DNA from: Wuchereria bancrofti
Lineage: Eukaryota; Nematoda; Chromadorea; Rhabditida; Onchocercidae
Length of the DNA: 64,000 nucleotides
Direction of reading: 5' to 3'
Assembly: GCA_005281725.1 (NCBI GenBank)
Contig: SSBO01000007.1
Span: forward strand, 1,928,402-1,992,401
Shown: positions 1 to 13,056 of the stretch, piece after piece
How positions within the stretch are numbered: the stretch's first letter is position 1
Layout of the letters: each line of letters starts with the position of its first letter
Notes under the pieces: model-generated
The model's input: only the letters and a program-made list of their open reading frames with translations
What the model was told of the DNA's origin: nothing
Database searches by the model: none
Position numbers and translations under genes: made by a program

Positions 1-2497
1 ATGGGTGTTTTGATGTTGAGTCAATTGCTAATCGATGAATATCTGCAATTGATCTTCTTTCTTACGATTATTATTGAAGGGAGTAAATCTTGCATACGCA
101 CGATTGGAATTTAAAATGAGGATAAAAAAAGATAATCTTTTTTATTATATTGAAAATTTTCCTTCTTTATATTGAAATTTAATTAACATTTCCATTTATG
201 ATCATTTAATTTCAAGCTTTTCAATTTATTTCAACTCAAGTCTTCGTTTATTGTAAATAAATTGTATATTCCGGTTATCAATAATAAAAGTATTAATACT
301 TGGTGGGATATTATTATGTAGAAAAGACGACTAACAAAGTTGTAGACAAATAAAATTTAACAATGACAAAGTTTTATGCAACAACTTGAAAATAAATTTT
401 CTGATGTGTCATCCATAATTGGCTAATTCTTAGCTCAGAAAGTGTATCTTTATTTCCCTTATTGATCGTATGTATATTTTAGTCCAAATATGTTGATGCA
501 ATTTTATTCATCTGATTAAATGACAGCAGCAAATATTGTTGGAACAAATATCTTTTATCTTCCTTTTCTTTTCTTTTTATTTCTATTTTTTTTTAAATTG
601 ACACTGTGACAAATACAAACAAAACGAACGAATCGTCCATGAATGACATCTTTCGGCGATTTATTAATTATTCTCATCAAAATCATCAAAGGCAGACCTA
701 TCATTTCATCAGGAATAATCAATTCATCAATTAACAATAACTGTGCTAAAATGAAAAGGAAACACTGAAGATGACATTGACAAAACGAAAATGTTATAAA
801 TTGAGTTTTTTTCAAGTTAAATTTATTTGTCGTATTTTCCGAGTGATGAAAGCAATAAAAAAGCTACTAAATGAGAAAAAATTTGTTTTGGGTTAGAAAA
901 AGTCATTTATTACTAATAACAATGATTGCAATACAAACTGTATCAGTGGCGTTTGTTGATAATATAAAAAGTGAAATTTCAACTAGTTGAAATGATATCA
1001 ATGGATATTAGCGCTTTTGAAACGGTATGATTACTCATGGTTCTTTCTATCCATACTATTTCTCTCGTTCACTTTTACTTTACTTTATTGTTTATTTTCT
1101 GCAAGGCATTTTACATTTATGCAGTTTTTCAAGCATAATTTTTTTTGAGAATTATTTATGCGTGTATTTATGATAGCTTACTTCATTGTATATTAGACAA
1201 AGTATTACTTTGTCAATGTTATCAGTAGTACGTTTTTTTGTGTCTTCTTGTCAGCTCTACTTTTACTTCATTTATTCTTTACTATTAACAATTTTTTTAA
1301 TGACCTTATTAATTGACTTAATAAACTAATTATATTTCATTTGAAATTCTGTGCTTTATTTTTTTTTCACGCATAAAACACACCATTTTGATCATACTAA
1401 AAGCTAATTACTTTGATGCAATTGAAATGTTAGCATACATACACCTAAAAGCCTTACTGTCTCTTCTTTTATCCCTGGGACAATTTCTTATTCTTGCAAG
1501 GAAAAGATTTTCTGATTAATTTGCCGAATTAGTCGTCGTTAATGGCTTTTAATGTTTCGCAATTTTGTCATTCTAAATGTGACAGATCTTTTCAAAATCA
1601 CTGCTTCAAAAATGACAATGCTAAGCTATCATCTTTAATTTTTCGATTCTTTTGTTCATTTAAGATATCTTTTAAGGATGATTTAGTCATGAATATTAAA
1701 TGATAGATTTAATGATATTCAGATCCGTTCAAATGATGAAATGAAAAAGATATTTAGTTATTTGATGGGACTGGAAGAGAGAGAGAGAAGAAGAGAGAGG
1801 GAAAGGATTGAAAGGATAGAAAATGGAAAATATGCGATATTGAATGAGAGCTTTTTCGCAAGTTTCTATGAGTTTTTGGCTCATTCTTATGCATATATCT
1901 CTTGGGAGTCCATAATAACTGGGACAGATGAAATATCAACACCCTCCCAAGCGACAACAGATATTTGGATCTTCTTAATGCTGTGTTACTCCAAAAATTG
2001 CTATCACATTAGCACAGATTAACTAAGCTACTTGTCTCCTTTCTAGCTGATCCCAAATTTACTAGGATTTTTACATTTTTTTGACCATAATTTACTACTA
2101 GCAAATTTCACTTATTAATAATTTACAGAATAAATATAGAATGTAATTCTCAAAAAAGAAAAGAAGCAAATGTAGAGGGAGAACAATGTGTTGAGGTGTT
2201 GCAAATTATAGAAATCATGGAATATGTTATTTTACACTAATATCCTGATGAGAAGTAGAAATTAAAATGTTAATTAAACTTTTTTCTTGAATAAACTTTG
2301 GTGCATCGAATGTACTTAGATTTAATCAAAAACAAAACTATGATTTTGTCAAGTTTTAAATCAATTCACTGAAGCATAAGAAAGCGAAGACATTCTTTCT
2401 GCCACCCCGCCCGTCCCTTCTTCCCATCATCTCCTCGAAACAACATCATTTTGTTTATGAGGTGGTTGTTGTTGAGAGTTAGAGCTACAAGAAACTA

Positions 2498-2587
2498 ATG
2501 CTGCTATTTTATATCGGAAGTGTAGGAAGAATTACCGCCCCGGTCTATTTTGCCAGCTTTCTTAATGATGAATTACCCAATGAACAG
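2498..2587 (+). other. Possible short coding exon of unknown identity
   Basis: Thirty codons starting with ATG are open and end at CAG followed by gtgatc, a plausible donor. The peptide begins MLLFYIGSVGRITAPVYF, so it is hydrophobic at the start like a signal peptide, and its codon usage looks coding. It is in phase 0 and could join the acceptor at 5021-5022 as an upstream exon of the GABA-B receptor gene. That would give two successive signal-like segments, so I consider this unlikely. The function is not recognised. Confidence 0.25.
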
Positions 2588-3610
2588 GTGATCCGTATAT
2601 AATATAATCAAAAGTTTTCTGTTTGCCACAGCTGATGATTTCTATAACAAAATCCTTGTCTTATTTACACTTATTTTTTTTCATCCTGTGTTTACGTCAT
2701 TGTTTCCGTGAAAGTTTTGATCATTTTCCCCCAATTTTATTGTCTTATTAAATTTTAAAAAATTGATCTTTAGTAAATAAATTATTATTGGTTTGTGTTA
2801 ATTTCGGCATTCGTTTTCGAAGTTCGAATTTCTAACCAAACCTTGAAGTAGTCGTTATTCTTCTTCTCCCCAACTCCTTTTTTTTTTTTCAAAAAGTCAT
2901 CTGTGCTCATCAAACGTCTTGATTCCGTGACTAATTAGCATTTTTCAATGCTATATTTGAGAAATATACCCGAACATATGGCAAACAACTACTTTTTTTG
3001 ACAACATTTTAATTTTTATGGATTTCTTTGTTTTACTAATGACACATTTTTTTCGGAGAAATTGTCACTTGATTAAATCAGTTTATAGTAGTAGTAATGA
3101 TGAACAATTAGTTTTATCCTATTATATACACTAATAGTATGATATGCAGGTGCAAATGATGAAACTGCATGCTAATCGTGGCTGAGCATAAACGTCGCTT
3201 AGAAAACACTCACAATTCCAACTGTTCAAATATTTACTTCAATTTATCAGTCAGTGCAAAGCTTATTGTGAATATATCATTCAATTTAAGCTCTAGCATA
3301 CATTGATTTTCGTACATGCAGTGCCAAAATTTAATTTCAACGCAAAAAATTTGGTTTCGTTTTAGACGTAACTTTTTTTTTAAAATGTACTTTCAAATTC
3401 TTCATTTCTAACTTTGTCTTAGTTTCAAAAAGTTCTCCCATAGAAATCATTTTTTAAGGGCATCAAAAAAAACATTCCTAAAATTTTCAGAAGTACTGAA
3501 ACAATAGAACTAAGAATATCCCAAAGGTATCTCTCAGTACAAAGCTTTTACGTCCACTTTAATCGGTGACAATTGAGAAATACAACGAAATGCCACTTTG
3601 ATGATAAACG

Positions 3611-3790
3611 ATGACTATAAATGGTTATCTCGAAGTGCAATCCAACATACATGACTTTTCGAATTTATTCCCAATGGACAAACCATGCGACATAAACATT
3701 TGGGAAAGATTTGTTGATCGACAAAAGCACCTTGATAATCTTCATGCCTATGAAATTCCCAAATTTACTGGTCTTAACAAGACTGAAGCT
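3611..3790 (+). other. Short open segment of unknown identity
   Basis: A + strand reading frame opens at ATG 3611 and has coding-like composition for about 60 codons (for example CDINIWERFVDRQKHLDNL). After that it decays into hydrophobic, AT-driven residues before a stop at 3850. There is no clear acceptor upstream, and a donor near 3790 would be weak. I do not recognise a family. It could be an isolated exon, a gene remnant or chance. Confidence 0.22.
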
Positions 3791-5010
3791 GTTTTATTAT
3801 TTAGTATAATATCATTTGTTGTTCACATAAATATTTATACCTCAATTTAAGTTATCGAATTCGATTAATCCAATGGAACATTCAAGGTATTGCAATTACC
3901 ATTGCTTCAACAAATGACAATTGACAGCAATTAGATTAATCTATTCGGAATTTTGTATGCAAATGCAAAATAACCCTACCATTTTAGAATTTCAGAAATT
4001 TAATAATCTATTTGGCAAAAAGACTAATGACATTTGAGAAGAAAAAATCGATTTGTTTCTTGTTAAAATTATACATGGAGAAAAAAATATATTCAGTAAA
4101 TGATGCTATTCACTTCAACAGTACAGAAGAATTTCATGCTAATCAATAGTCTACTATTGATTATGAACTGAGATAATAATTGTTATCAGTGAGATCTAAA
4201 GATCGTCATTTCGAGGCATATCCTATCATATCTTTATTAATGTCTTCAATTAGCTTCGAAAAAATGTCCTTTTCTAGCTTTTATAATGTGTAAATTTAAT
4301 TCTTCTTTGTATTATACAAGCAATTTTGTATTTATTTTTCCATCGTCTCATATTTTTCGAGTAATAACCATATTAATCAAAATTCATTTTAGATATGACT
4401 ATAAATTCTAATTACTTTTTTTCGGTTTAATTGATCAAGGCAAAAATGATACTATTAATAATATTTTGGCATATCTTTCAAATATTAGCCACAGTTCTAA
4501 TTTAAAGCAATATTTACATTTGCATTTATGAATAATTATTCTACTAAGAGTCAGTATTGACCTTTAAATTTTCATAAATGCTTAGATTATGCTGCGTTTA
4601 GTCTTTTTCTGAAGCACGAATTGGTCAAATGTAAACGTTTGTCATGAAAAAGAGAATCAGATGTTTATCACTGATTAGCATCTAGAAATTACTGGCTAAT
4701 TTCTTTTCAGATCAAATCAATTAGCAGCACTTAAATAAAACACTAAATTAGCTCATTTCATGTACACTTGGCTTATCTTTTTTTCATTCGATTTATACCT
4801 GGTCTAATTTAACTTTAATTCATTTTAATTAGATTCAACTCACTGTATGATTTCATTCAACTCAATTCACTTCAAACTCATTTCAATTTAATTTCAGCTC
4901 AATGAAATCCAATGGTCTATTCATTTGCTAACACTTTACTGCCTTGTAATATAATGAAACTTTAAAGAATTGTTCCCATTTTACTATTTCACGTTATTTA
5001 CTTCATTTAT

Positions 5011-5022
5011 TCTCTTTCTTAG
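5011..5022 (+). promoter_or_regulatory. Splice acceptor just upstream of the GABA-B receptor start (possible trans-splice site)
   Basis: A pyrimidine-rich tract ending in AG lies nine bases before the ATG at 5032. No upstream cis exon is clearly supported, so spliced-leader addition here is the simplest reading (inference). Confidence 0.5.
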
Positions 5023-5031
5023 TGCAAAAGT

Positions 5032-8000
5032 ATGCATTGCTTAATATGTCTATTACTAATGGCGCAAATATGGCTTGGCTATAGCCAAGACTGTCAGAGA
5101 TTACGTCGCGTGAATCGAATACCGTTAACAATCGGCGTCTTCTTGCCACACCAGTACAAGAGAGTATTGGAGCCTGCTGTTAATATAGCCCTGGAACACA
5201 TCCACAATCAGTCCTGCATTCTGAACGACTACTACTTGAAATTGCATTTCAAGGATACCAAGGTTTCCTGATACTTGTTTTTATCAGTGTCATTGATATA
5301 TTGACGTTATCATAGTTCTTTTTACCAACGGTCAATCGATTTCGAATATTTTTCAATTTTGATTCAAAAATTATATCCGCTAAAATAAATTTTTGAATCT
5401 AGTTTAGCTATTTTTGAAGAAATTTTATCTGATTTGCCTTCTTCATCAATTTATAAAAGAACATTGCTTATTGCTTCAAAGGAAGTATTTTCGGGAATTT
5501 CAAAAGTCAATTAAAGTGATGTAAAGACAAATTGTAGCAATCAATTTAACTCATTTCAATTATTCCTTTTTTTAGCTTTACTTCAAATTGTTCATAGGAA
5601 TGGAAGTGTTCGTATATTTCAACTAAATGAAAATTAAAAACGATTGAAAAGTTTAGTTTTGTAAAAAAAGAGTATATCCATTGAATTTATCTATTTATCT
5701 TATACAAAATTTCATTTTTTAGCGTAAAAATAGAATTTTCAAAATTAAAGGGTTTATAGTGCAAAAAAGTCTAAAAACCAGAGTTCAAATTTCCGAATTA
5801 CACTGAAAGTTTTTTCTCTACTCGAGAGTTACTTCGAATCCTTCCTCTTCATCCTTTCATTCCATAATTTGAGAAAATTTGAAGAAAACTTGAAGAACGA
5901 CCTATTCCAAAATATTTTTCAAAAATCCCCAAAATTGTGAAAGTTAACTTTGAATCTTACGAGTAATTTCTGAGCTAGCTAATTATTTTCTAACGCATAT
6001 GCACTGAAATTCCCTAAATTGTAGTGCAAAACATCGTTCGGAATGAAAGCATTGTTCGAGCTGATGAATGCACGTCCGCGACCATTTGCGCTTTTTGGCG
6101 ATGCATGCACGAATGTCAACGAAGTTGTCGCTATGGCATCTAAATATTGGCATATTTTACATTTGTCGTATGCAGAAACACATGCAAAATTTGCTACAGC
6201 AGATGCTCAGGCGGTTCGATTTTAGCAGTTTAAAAATAAATGCTTAACTGTCGCACCTAAACAGCTCGGTTCTGATCCGACATCAAGCAATAAATTAGCA
6301 GTAATACTCTTTTCTAATTTGTTAGCAAAACTGCAAATTAAATGATCGAAGAAATTTTAAGTGAAATTATAATTACGTTGTTTCACTAATAATTCAACAG
6401 AAAACAAGAATGTAATGCAAAGAGCATTTTCAACTTATCTGAAAGCACTTTGGAGTTTCAGATTAAAAATACAAATTTATAACGACAGATTATAGAATTA
6501 TAGAAGTAACTTACTTATTTGTTTCTTCTTAACTAATGAAATTGCTTCGACGAACACAATGTTCATTTCAAAGACAATTTTACTGTCACATTTAGTCAAA
6601 TGATAATTTATTTCTTCTGATAATGCAGCTACTAATGCTGAAGAAGCATAATACTCTCAAAAAGGCATTAATCTGAACTAGTTTAATCTCTTTTGATATT
6701 TGTGCTCACAATCTTTAGTAGATTCTTGAAATTTGCTTAAAAAATTGTTTTTAGCGCAAAATATTTGCTTTTTGACTTATTAGAATAAGAAGCTATGATG
6801 ACATGCAATAACGCTTGTTTAAAATGATTTTTATATTAGTGCATTGAAATTGCAGATGTATCCAACGTTTTTTCGTATGGTACCAGGATATCAGAATTCT
6901 AATTTAGCACGATGTCATCTAATTTTTCAATTTAATTGGACACGTGTTGGTACACTAAAACAAAGCGATGATCCACGTTTCGCACTGGTAAGTGGAAAAT
7001 ACAAAGTTAGATAAAGCGATAGCTATTTCATGAACTCAAAATTACGGAAATCTATCAAATTTAATTCTATAATGTTGAAAAACTTGATTAGTGTTGAAAA
7101 AATAATGAAGATAAATTGAAGTAAGCTAATTTTAACGATATAATTTACTAAACGGACGAAATGAATTGACAGCCATAAATCATAATGTTAAGTCTTGCTA
7201 ATCACATTTGCCAGTAGACTAGAGATATCGAAGTAAACAACGTATTGAGATATAATTCTTCTTCACTTTTTTTCTTTTTCTTTTTTTTTTTTTGGAAGCT
7301 CTTTTCATCTATTTTTTTCGTCTTTCAAAGATGTCCAATACCTTTCCAATCCTCCAAGCTGCTCGATTACAATCTCTTTTCCATATAAAAACTCTCAATC
7401 TATCTTACCAGCTAAGAAAGCCTGAAATGATCTATAATTTACTTTAAAGCCACATGAATCATTAACAACGCGACTGGAACACGGATTTGGTATCCGAGTG
7501 ATATATACTGCTGGAATCACACATGATGAAATTCAAAATATCGGTTATGAACTTAATGAATTGAAGGTTTTAATTTGCATTTATTCAAAAATTGATATTT
7601 TTTTTTCTTTGATGTAACATTCATGACTGATTGCTTAAGCAAATGGAAATTGAAAAGTAAGATGCAACCACTTTCCGAGGTATAAACTAGATCAATAAAC
7701 TGTAAAGGAATCAATTTTTTTCTTTTGATAATGATAAAGAAGATTTTGAGACATTGAATTAACGATGAAATATCGAACGTAGCTTACAATCGAACATTTA
7801 AATAAGAAAATTTGAAACTTGGACATTTCATTGTTCAGAAACGTGACGCTCGAATTCTCATCGGTGATTTTGAAGAATCATTAGCTGTACGAATATTATG
7901 TGAAGCTTACCAAAATGGTATCTATGGTGAGAATTATGCATGGATATTACCTGGTTATCATAAAAGTAAGTCTTTTTAAATTTCACGAAAGGTTAAATCA

Positions 8001-11000
8001 TCTACACGCTATAATATATTAATTAACACACGTGCTAGCGTAACCATAATCATATATATGCTTTTTACGTGTATTTAGAATTTACGTGTATTCACAATGA
8101 AAATGCTAACATTCTTTAAGGGCTAGTCACAACGTTAATTGCAAGTATTCACGTCCTCTCCAAAAATTCCTACCCAATTTACAGAAAATCGATAGTTATG
8201 AACAAAAGAAAAAAGGCAGAAAATAACTCAGTAAAAGTTGGAATACATCCAAGTAATTGCCATTTATTTAATTAAACAATGAAATGAGACAAGCAATGAG
8301 TTGCTTCGTACAAAAAAAGATTTCCAAGATGAACTTACTAGCGATCATGCGTATAATCAATCAAGATGACGTAGAGAAGACTGATAATATTAGCCTAAGA
8401 GTTCAACTCTTATCTATTGGATAGTATCAGATCCTGAAATTTAGACCCGACTGTGAGCTTTTTAACCGCATCAATGACAACATTTACTTTGAGAGCTGGA
8501 ATTACTGCTGTTGCTACTGATACTAGACTTAACCTATCACAGATGCTTGTTTACGAATTTAAAATGTGCCCATTTCAAACGGAAATGGACACGTTTCTCA
8601 AGAATATAAAACATATGCTACCATGGTTTCTTTCAATTTCATGTTTTTATAAAGTTTAATCAGTGAGTAAGTACAACAAATAATTAAATGATCCGCTTGG
8701 TTTTGTCCAACATCAATTGCATACTGAATGTTTAAATACAATTGTAGTCTAACGTTGTAAGTTGTGGCACAGTTCAGAAATGGATGTTAAATGTGGGAAA
8801 GGTTGATGTTTAGGTGATTGGTGGCGTAACGTATCCGGGGTCAGCTGTACAGTAGAAGAACTGGCAAAGGCAATCGAAGGTCACTTTGCGGTTGAATTTT
8901 CACCTTACTCACAAAGGCTTGCTCGACTTACCATTGCCAATAAAGTTAGTTCATTTTGGATTATTAGATCAATATCATAAGCGTTACCCAGCAGTTTTAG
9001 CAAAAAGCGACAAATGAAACACTTTTGGGCACTTTCTTTAGCTATACCAAATTGGATCCGAAGTTTTTGAATTAATTTTGTTTTTAAAGTACATAAATGC
9101 GTCATACTGTCTGTGATTGCTTATTGAAGTAAACAAATTAACGAAATAAATGAAAGTGTTATAACAGACGGTATCGGCAATTCGAACGGAGCTTGATGGT
9201 AGACAAGGATCATCACCGGAAAGTGTTTTCAAGGGATACGTGTACGATGGTCTCTGGACACTTTCTTTAGCTATTGAACACGTAGCACAACTTCATCAAC
9301 AACGTGATGGAATCACTTGGGTACCAAACGTGAGCGATACAGAGGATTGGACTAAACTTAGTGCCGAATTGCTTCAGGCTCTCAGCAGCACTTCATTTAT
9401 TGGTGTCACTGTACGTACACAAGTACTTTTCTTCGGATTTATAAATGATTAGTAGCTATTGTCCACTTCACACTTTGATTGCATGACTAGTAGTAAATTC
9501 CTTTTTATAATTACACCAATTGTATTATTTTCATTTTGAGCAAACAAAAGTTCTTTATTTTAACATATATGTGTTATTCCAGTGATCTTAGCTCATACAT
9601 ATTCACGTTTTCACGTAAAACAATCAAATGAATTTTGCATTCCTTTCTTTTGTCATTACTAGCATTCCGTTTGACAGGGACCAGTTCGATTTGAAAATAA
9701 CGAACGACTTGGATTAGTTGAAATTTTGCAGTGGCGAAATGGTTCGTACATGATTGCTGGCATATATGATGGTACAGAAGCTATCCTGACACTCAATCCT
9801 GCTCTTCGAGGTACTGAAAAGTTGTTTAAGTAAAAAGAAGAAAGAGCGAGTTATAGGCTTGGCAAAGTTTGAATTAAAAAAATAATTAGTCAAATCCCAG
9901 GATTTAAAGGCTTTTTTCTGATATGAAATTTTTTGAAAGTATTTATGATAATGATTAAATTATCCTTACGTAAAGTTTTCAGATTGGACACCACCGTTAG
10001 ATGCAACAGTTGTTGTGCGTGAACGTCAATATATATCATTCGTGTTGTTCATCTTCTTATCATTACTTGCTATTATCGGTGTAGCAATTGCAATTTTCTT
10101 TCTTATCATTAATATCAGATATCAAAATCATCGGTAAGCCGGACGTTTAAGACGTGAGGAAAAGTCATTACTTTATTTACTGCAATGCTTGTTGCTAAAC
10201 GTTACAACTCTTGAAAGGAATAAAAATTAAACATCTGAACCCATTTGGAAATATTTCAGCATAAAATTAATATTAATGAAATTTTTGTGTAGCGTGCAGC
10301 ATTAAATTGTATATCATGAATGCAACGAATAAATTCATTATTTTTTTTGCAGATATATCAAGATGTCATCACCAAATATGAACAATCTAATCATAGCAGG
10401 TTCCATTTGCACTTATATCAGCGTAATCCTACTTGGCTTCGATACACGTTTCGTTTCACCGGACACTTTTGTTACACTTTGTTACGTATGCTAATTACTC
10501 TTATCATCTCTGCCTTTTCATTCAACCGAAGTACTTTTCATACTTTTTAGAATAAATGTCGAATTTATGAAAATTTTTTGATTTGACCTCTTTTACTTCG
10601 TTTGAATGCAAAAACGAATGCGTTACACAAAATATTGCAACAAACTGGTCGTTTCCTACTTTTCTTTCCCATCCATCCACTCTTCTCTTCCAGCTACTTT
10701 TAAAAACTGACAAGGAAAAAAAAAGTGTCTTGTTTAACAAAATTGTTTTTATTCGCAGAAGCATTCTATTCGTAAATTAAAACTACCTTATAGTAAAAAA
10801 GTAATTATTATATTCCAGGTAAAAACATGGGTACTAAGTCTTGGTTTTACACTAGCTTTCGGATCAATGTTCTCAAAGACTTGGCGAGTTCATTTGATTT
10901 TCAAAAATATTCGGATGAACAAGAAAGCAATTAAAGATTATAAATTATTCATGTTGGTCGGCTTCATTGTTCTCGTTGATTTGGTTTCATTAGCCTTATG

Positions 11001-13056
11001 GGCTCGTATTTCACCTTTCACATTTCATGTCAACCAATTAGCTATATTTGTAAGTCCACAATATATTATTATTACAAAATGAGTCAGTCTTATTCAAATT
11101 AAAACAAAAAAAGACCTTTAACTTCCAATCATCATAGGTGCCACGTCAAAATTAGTTGGAACGAATGCATACATAGCGATATAAATTATCATATTCGCAT
11201 TTACGAACAATTTTGGTGAAATTAAAATTGAAGTGAAAAGATGACCAACCATAATAATACATATCTTTGCAGTATTCAGATAACAAGATGATAGCACCAG
11301 AAATCGAGCGCTGTAGAAGTGATAATAGCGTCATTTTTGAAGCTATCATATTGGGTATTAAAGGCCTTCTTATGGTGGGTTAATCAATCAATCAATCATT
11401 TCATTTAATTTGCTTTTTTAGCCTTTATTTTATCTCCATTTAAATTTCAATGAAATTTTCTTGAATTTAAACAAGAATTATTTAAATAAACGCTAATTTT
11501 TAGTTACTTGGCTGTTTTCTGGCTTGGGAAACGAGACGCGTAAATGTACCAGCATTAAACGACAGTAAATATATAGGAATGTCTGTTTATAGTGTTGTCG
11601 TAACATGTTTACTTGGTCTTCCGCTTGTGTACATATTGAAGGTTAATTTTGTCGTAAGCTGAAAGATTGATAGATCACATCATATCATTTCATTTAATTT
11701 GCTTTTTTAGCCTTTATTTTCTTACGTTTTGGAATTTTTGCAGTACATGATGATTAATTCTATCATTGATAAAAACCGTCCTTTTTTCATGAATGATAAC
11801 TTAATTTTAGGATCGAGTAAATGAAGCGCATATATTGGGAAGTCTTTTTATTATATTTTGTACAACTCTGATTCTTTGCCTTGTTTTTGTCCCAAAGGTA
11901 AGTTAAAATTTTTCTAAAATATTGTTTTCAAAATACTTTTTCTTTTGTTCGCTTTAATTAAAAAATTTTCGAAGCCATTACTTTTACTATTTGACAGTGT
12001 TAGCGAGAAATTTCAAGGGCAAAATTATACTAATTCATTCCCGAATTTAATTTCCTATTTGTGACTTTGAGGATTGATGTAATAATTGCTTTGATGCCGA
12101 ATTATTCAAGTATTCTTGAGTGACTTAATTTTTTATTGGTGAAATCATAAACAAAAATAATTAATTAACAGTGACATTTAAATAAACAATCATTTTAGAT
12201 TGTGGAACTTCTACGAAATCCTCAAGGCACTGAGTTACGTTATCGACGTGGTCTAGTAAAATCTACTCTTGGACGATCAGAATCACAGCAAACTTCACAA
12301 CATAATGAGTAAATTGTTTATTTTTTACTAAACGTTAAAATGCGTGAGATTGTTTTATAAGGGTTTTTTTCCAACTCTATCAAAAACAACTGCAAGATCA
12401 ATCAGTAATTTCACTAATATCGATCTCTTGGAAATGTATCATTGTATTCATGGAAGCGCTGATGACAATATGGTGCTCAAAATCTCAACCGTTTAACTAA
12501 GACACAATTAAAACTTTTGGCTCCCCTGAATAACTGTAATTTTGACCAATTTAACCTTTATTTCAGTCTATTCAGCCTATCTTACAATTTATTTCCGCTT
12601 TTCAATTAAATATTTTCAGCGCAACAAATATCTTTAGGCGAGAGCACTTACAACGTTTGGAAGAAGAGAATATATTATTACATCGATATTTACTTCAGGT
12701 AAGTGCATCTGATAAAAAGCTCCACAAAAACTTTACGATGATTTGACTTGCAACAACTAAGTTTCAAAATTTGATTACTGTTATTATGACTTTTCCTTTT
12801 TTATTATATAACAATTATTTGAAGGAAAATTTGTTTAATAAAATCTTTTTAAATACAAACACTCTTTTCATATCACTTAGGCGGTTATTTTAACATTAGC
12901 GCAGAAATGTCTTTTAAGAGAATGAAACCTTTTTAGAAGACTAGTATATTGTGGGAATTGCAAGAGCAGTTGAGACAACTTGGAGAGCTAGAGGACGATA
13001 CGATTACGTCACCAAGTGACGAGGGTCGGTGGAGATTTAAATTGATTTCAATTTGA
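5032..13056 (+). CDS. gbb-2: GABA-B receptor subunit 2, class C GPCR (17 exons)
   Basis: Exons: 5032-5262, 6025-6213, 6856-6987, 7450-7566, 7839-7965, 8814-8944, 9168-9410, 9678-9810, 9983-10133, 10353-10485, 10819-11049, 11273-11374, 11504-11641, 11811-11897, 12199-12308, 12620-12698, 12937-13056. All phases join, giving about 817 residues. The order is signal peptide (1-19), Venus-flytrap ectodomain (20-445, with WW and conserved Cys near 268-277), seven membrane helices from about 453 to 715, and a C-terminal leucine-rich coiled coil (756-795). The membrane domain resembles subunit 2 rather than subunit 1: [60 protein letters not shown]. In animals subunit 2 couples to Gi/o and pairs with the GABA-binding subunit 1 at the plasma membrane of neurons and muscle. 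The exon 2 donor is non-standard: either GCG|GTTCGA (end 6213) or CAG|GCGGTT (end 6210). Confidence 0.93.
11395..11431 (+). repeat. 37-bp direct repeat, copy 1 (intron 12 of gbb-2)
   Basis: This 37-base stretch, including TTTGCTTTTTTAGCC, recurs without a visible mismatch at 11684-11720 in the next intron. Both copies contain a polypyrimidine-AG motif resembling a splice acceptor that the gene model does not use. Confidence 0.8.
11684..11720 (+). repeat. 37-bp direct repeat, copy 2 (intron 13 of gbb-2)
   Basis: Identical to 11395-11431. The two copies flank exon 13 (11504-11641), so the exon sits between direct repeats about 290 bp apart. Confidence 0.8.

Larger units (their letters stand above)
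1..5010. other. AT-rich region upstream of the GABA-B receptor gene
   Basis: No recognisable gene was found in these 5 kb. Two coding-like stretches on the + strand are listed separately (2498-2587 and 3611-3790). The rest is AT-rich sequence with poly-T runs and a short purine-rich GA stretch near 1776-1805. The promoter of the receptor gene at 5032 should lie here, but I see no specific motif. Confidence 0.5.
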
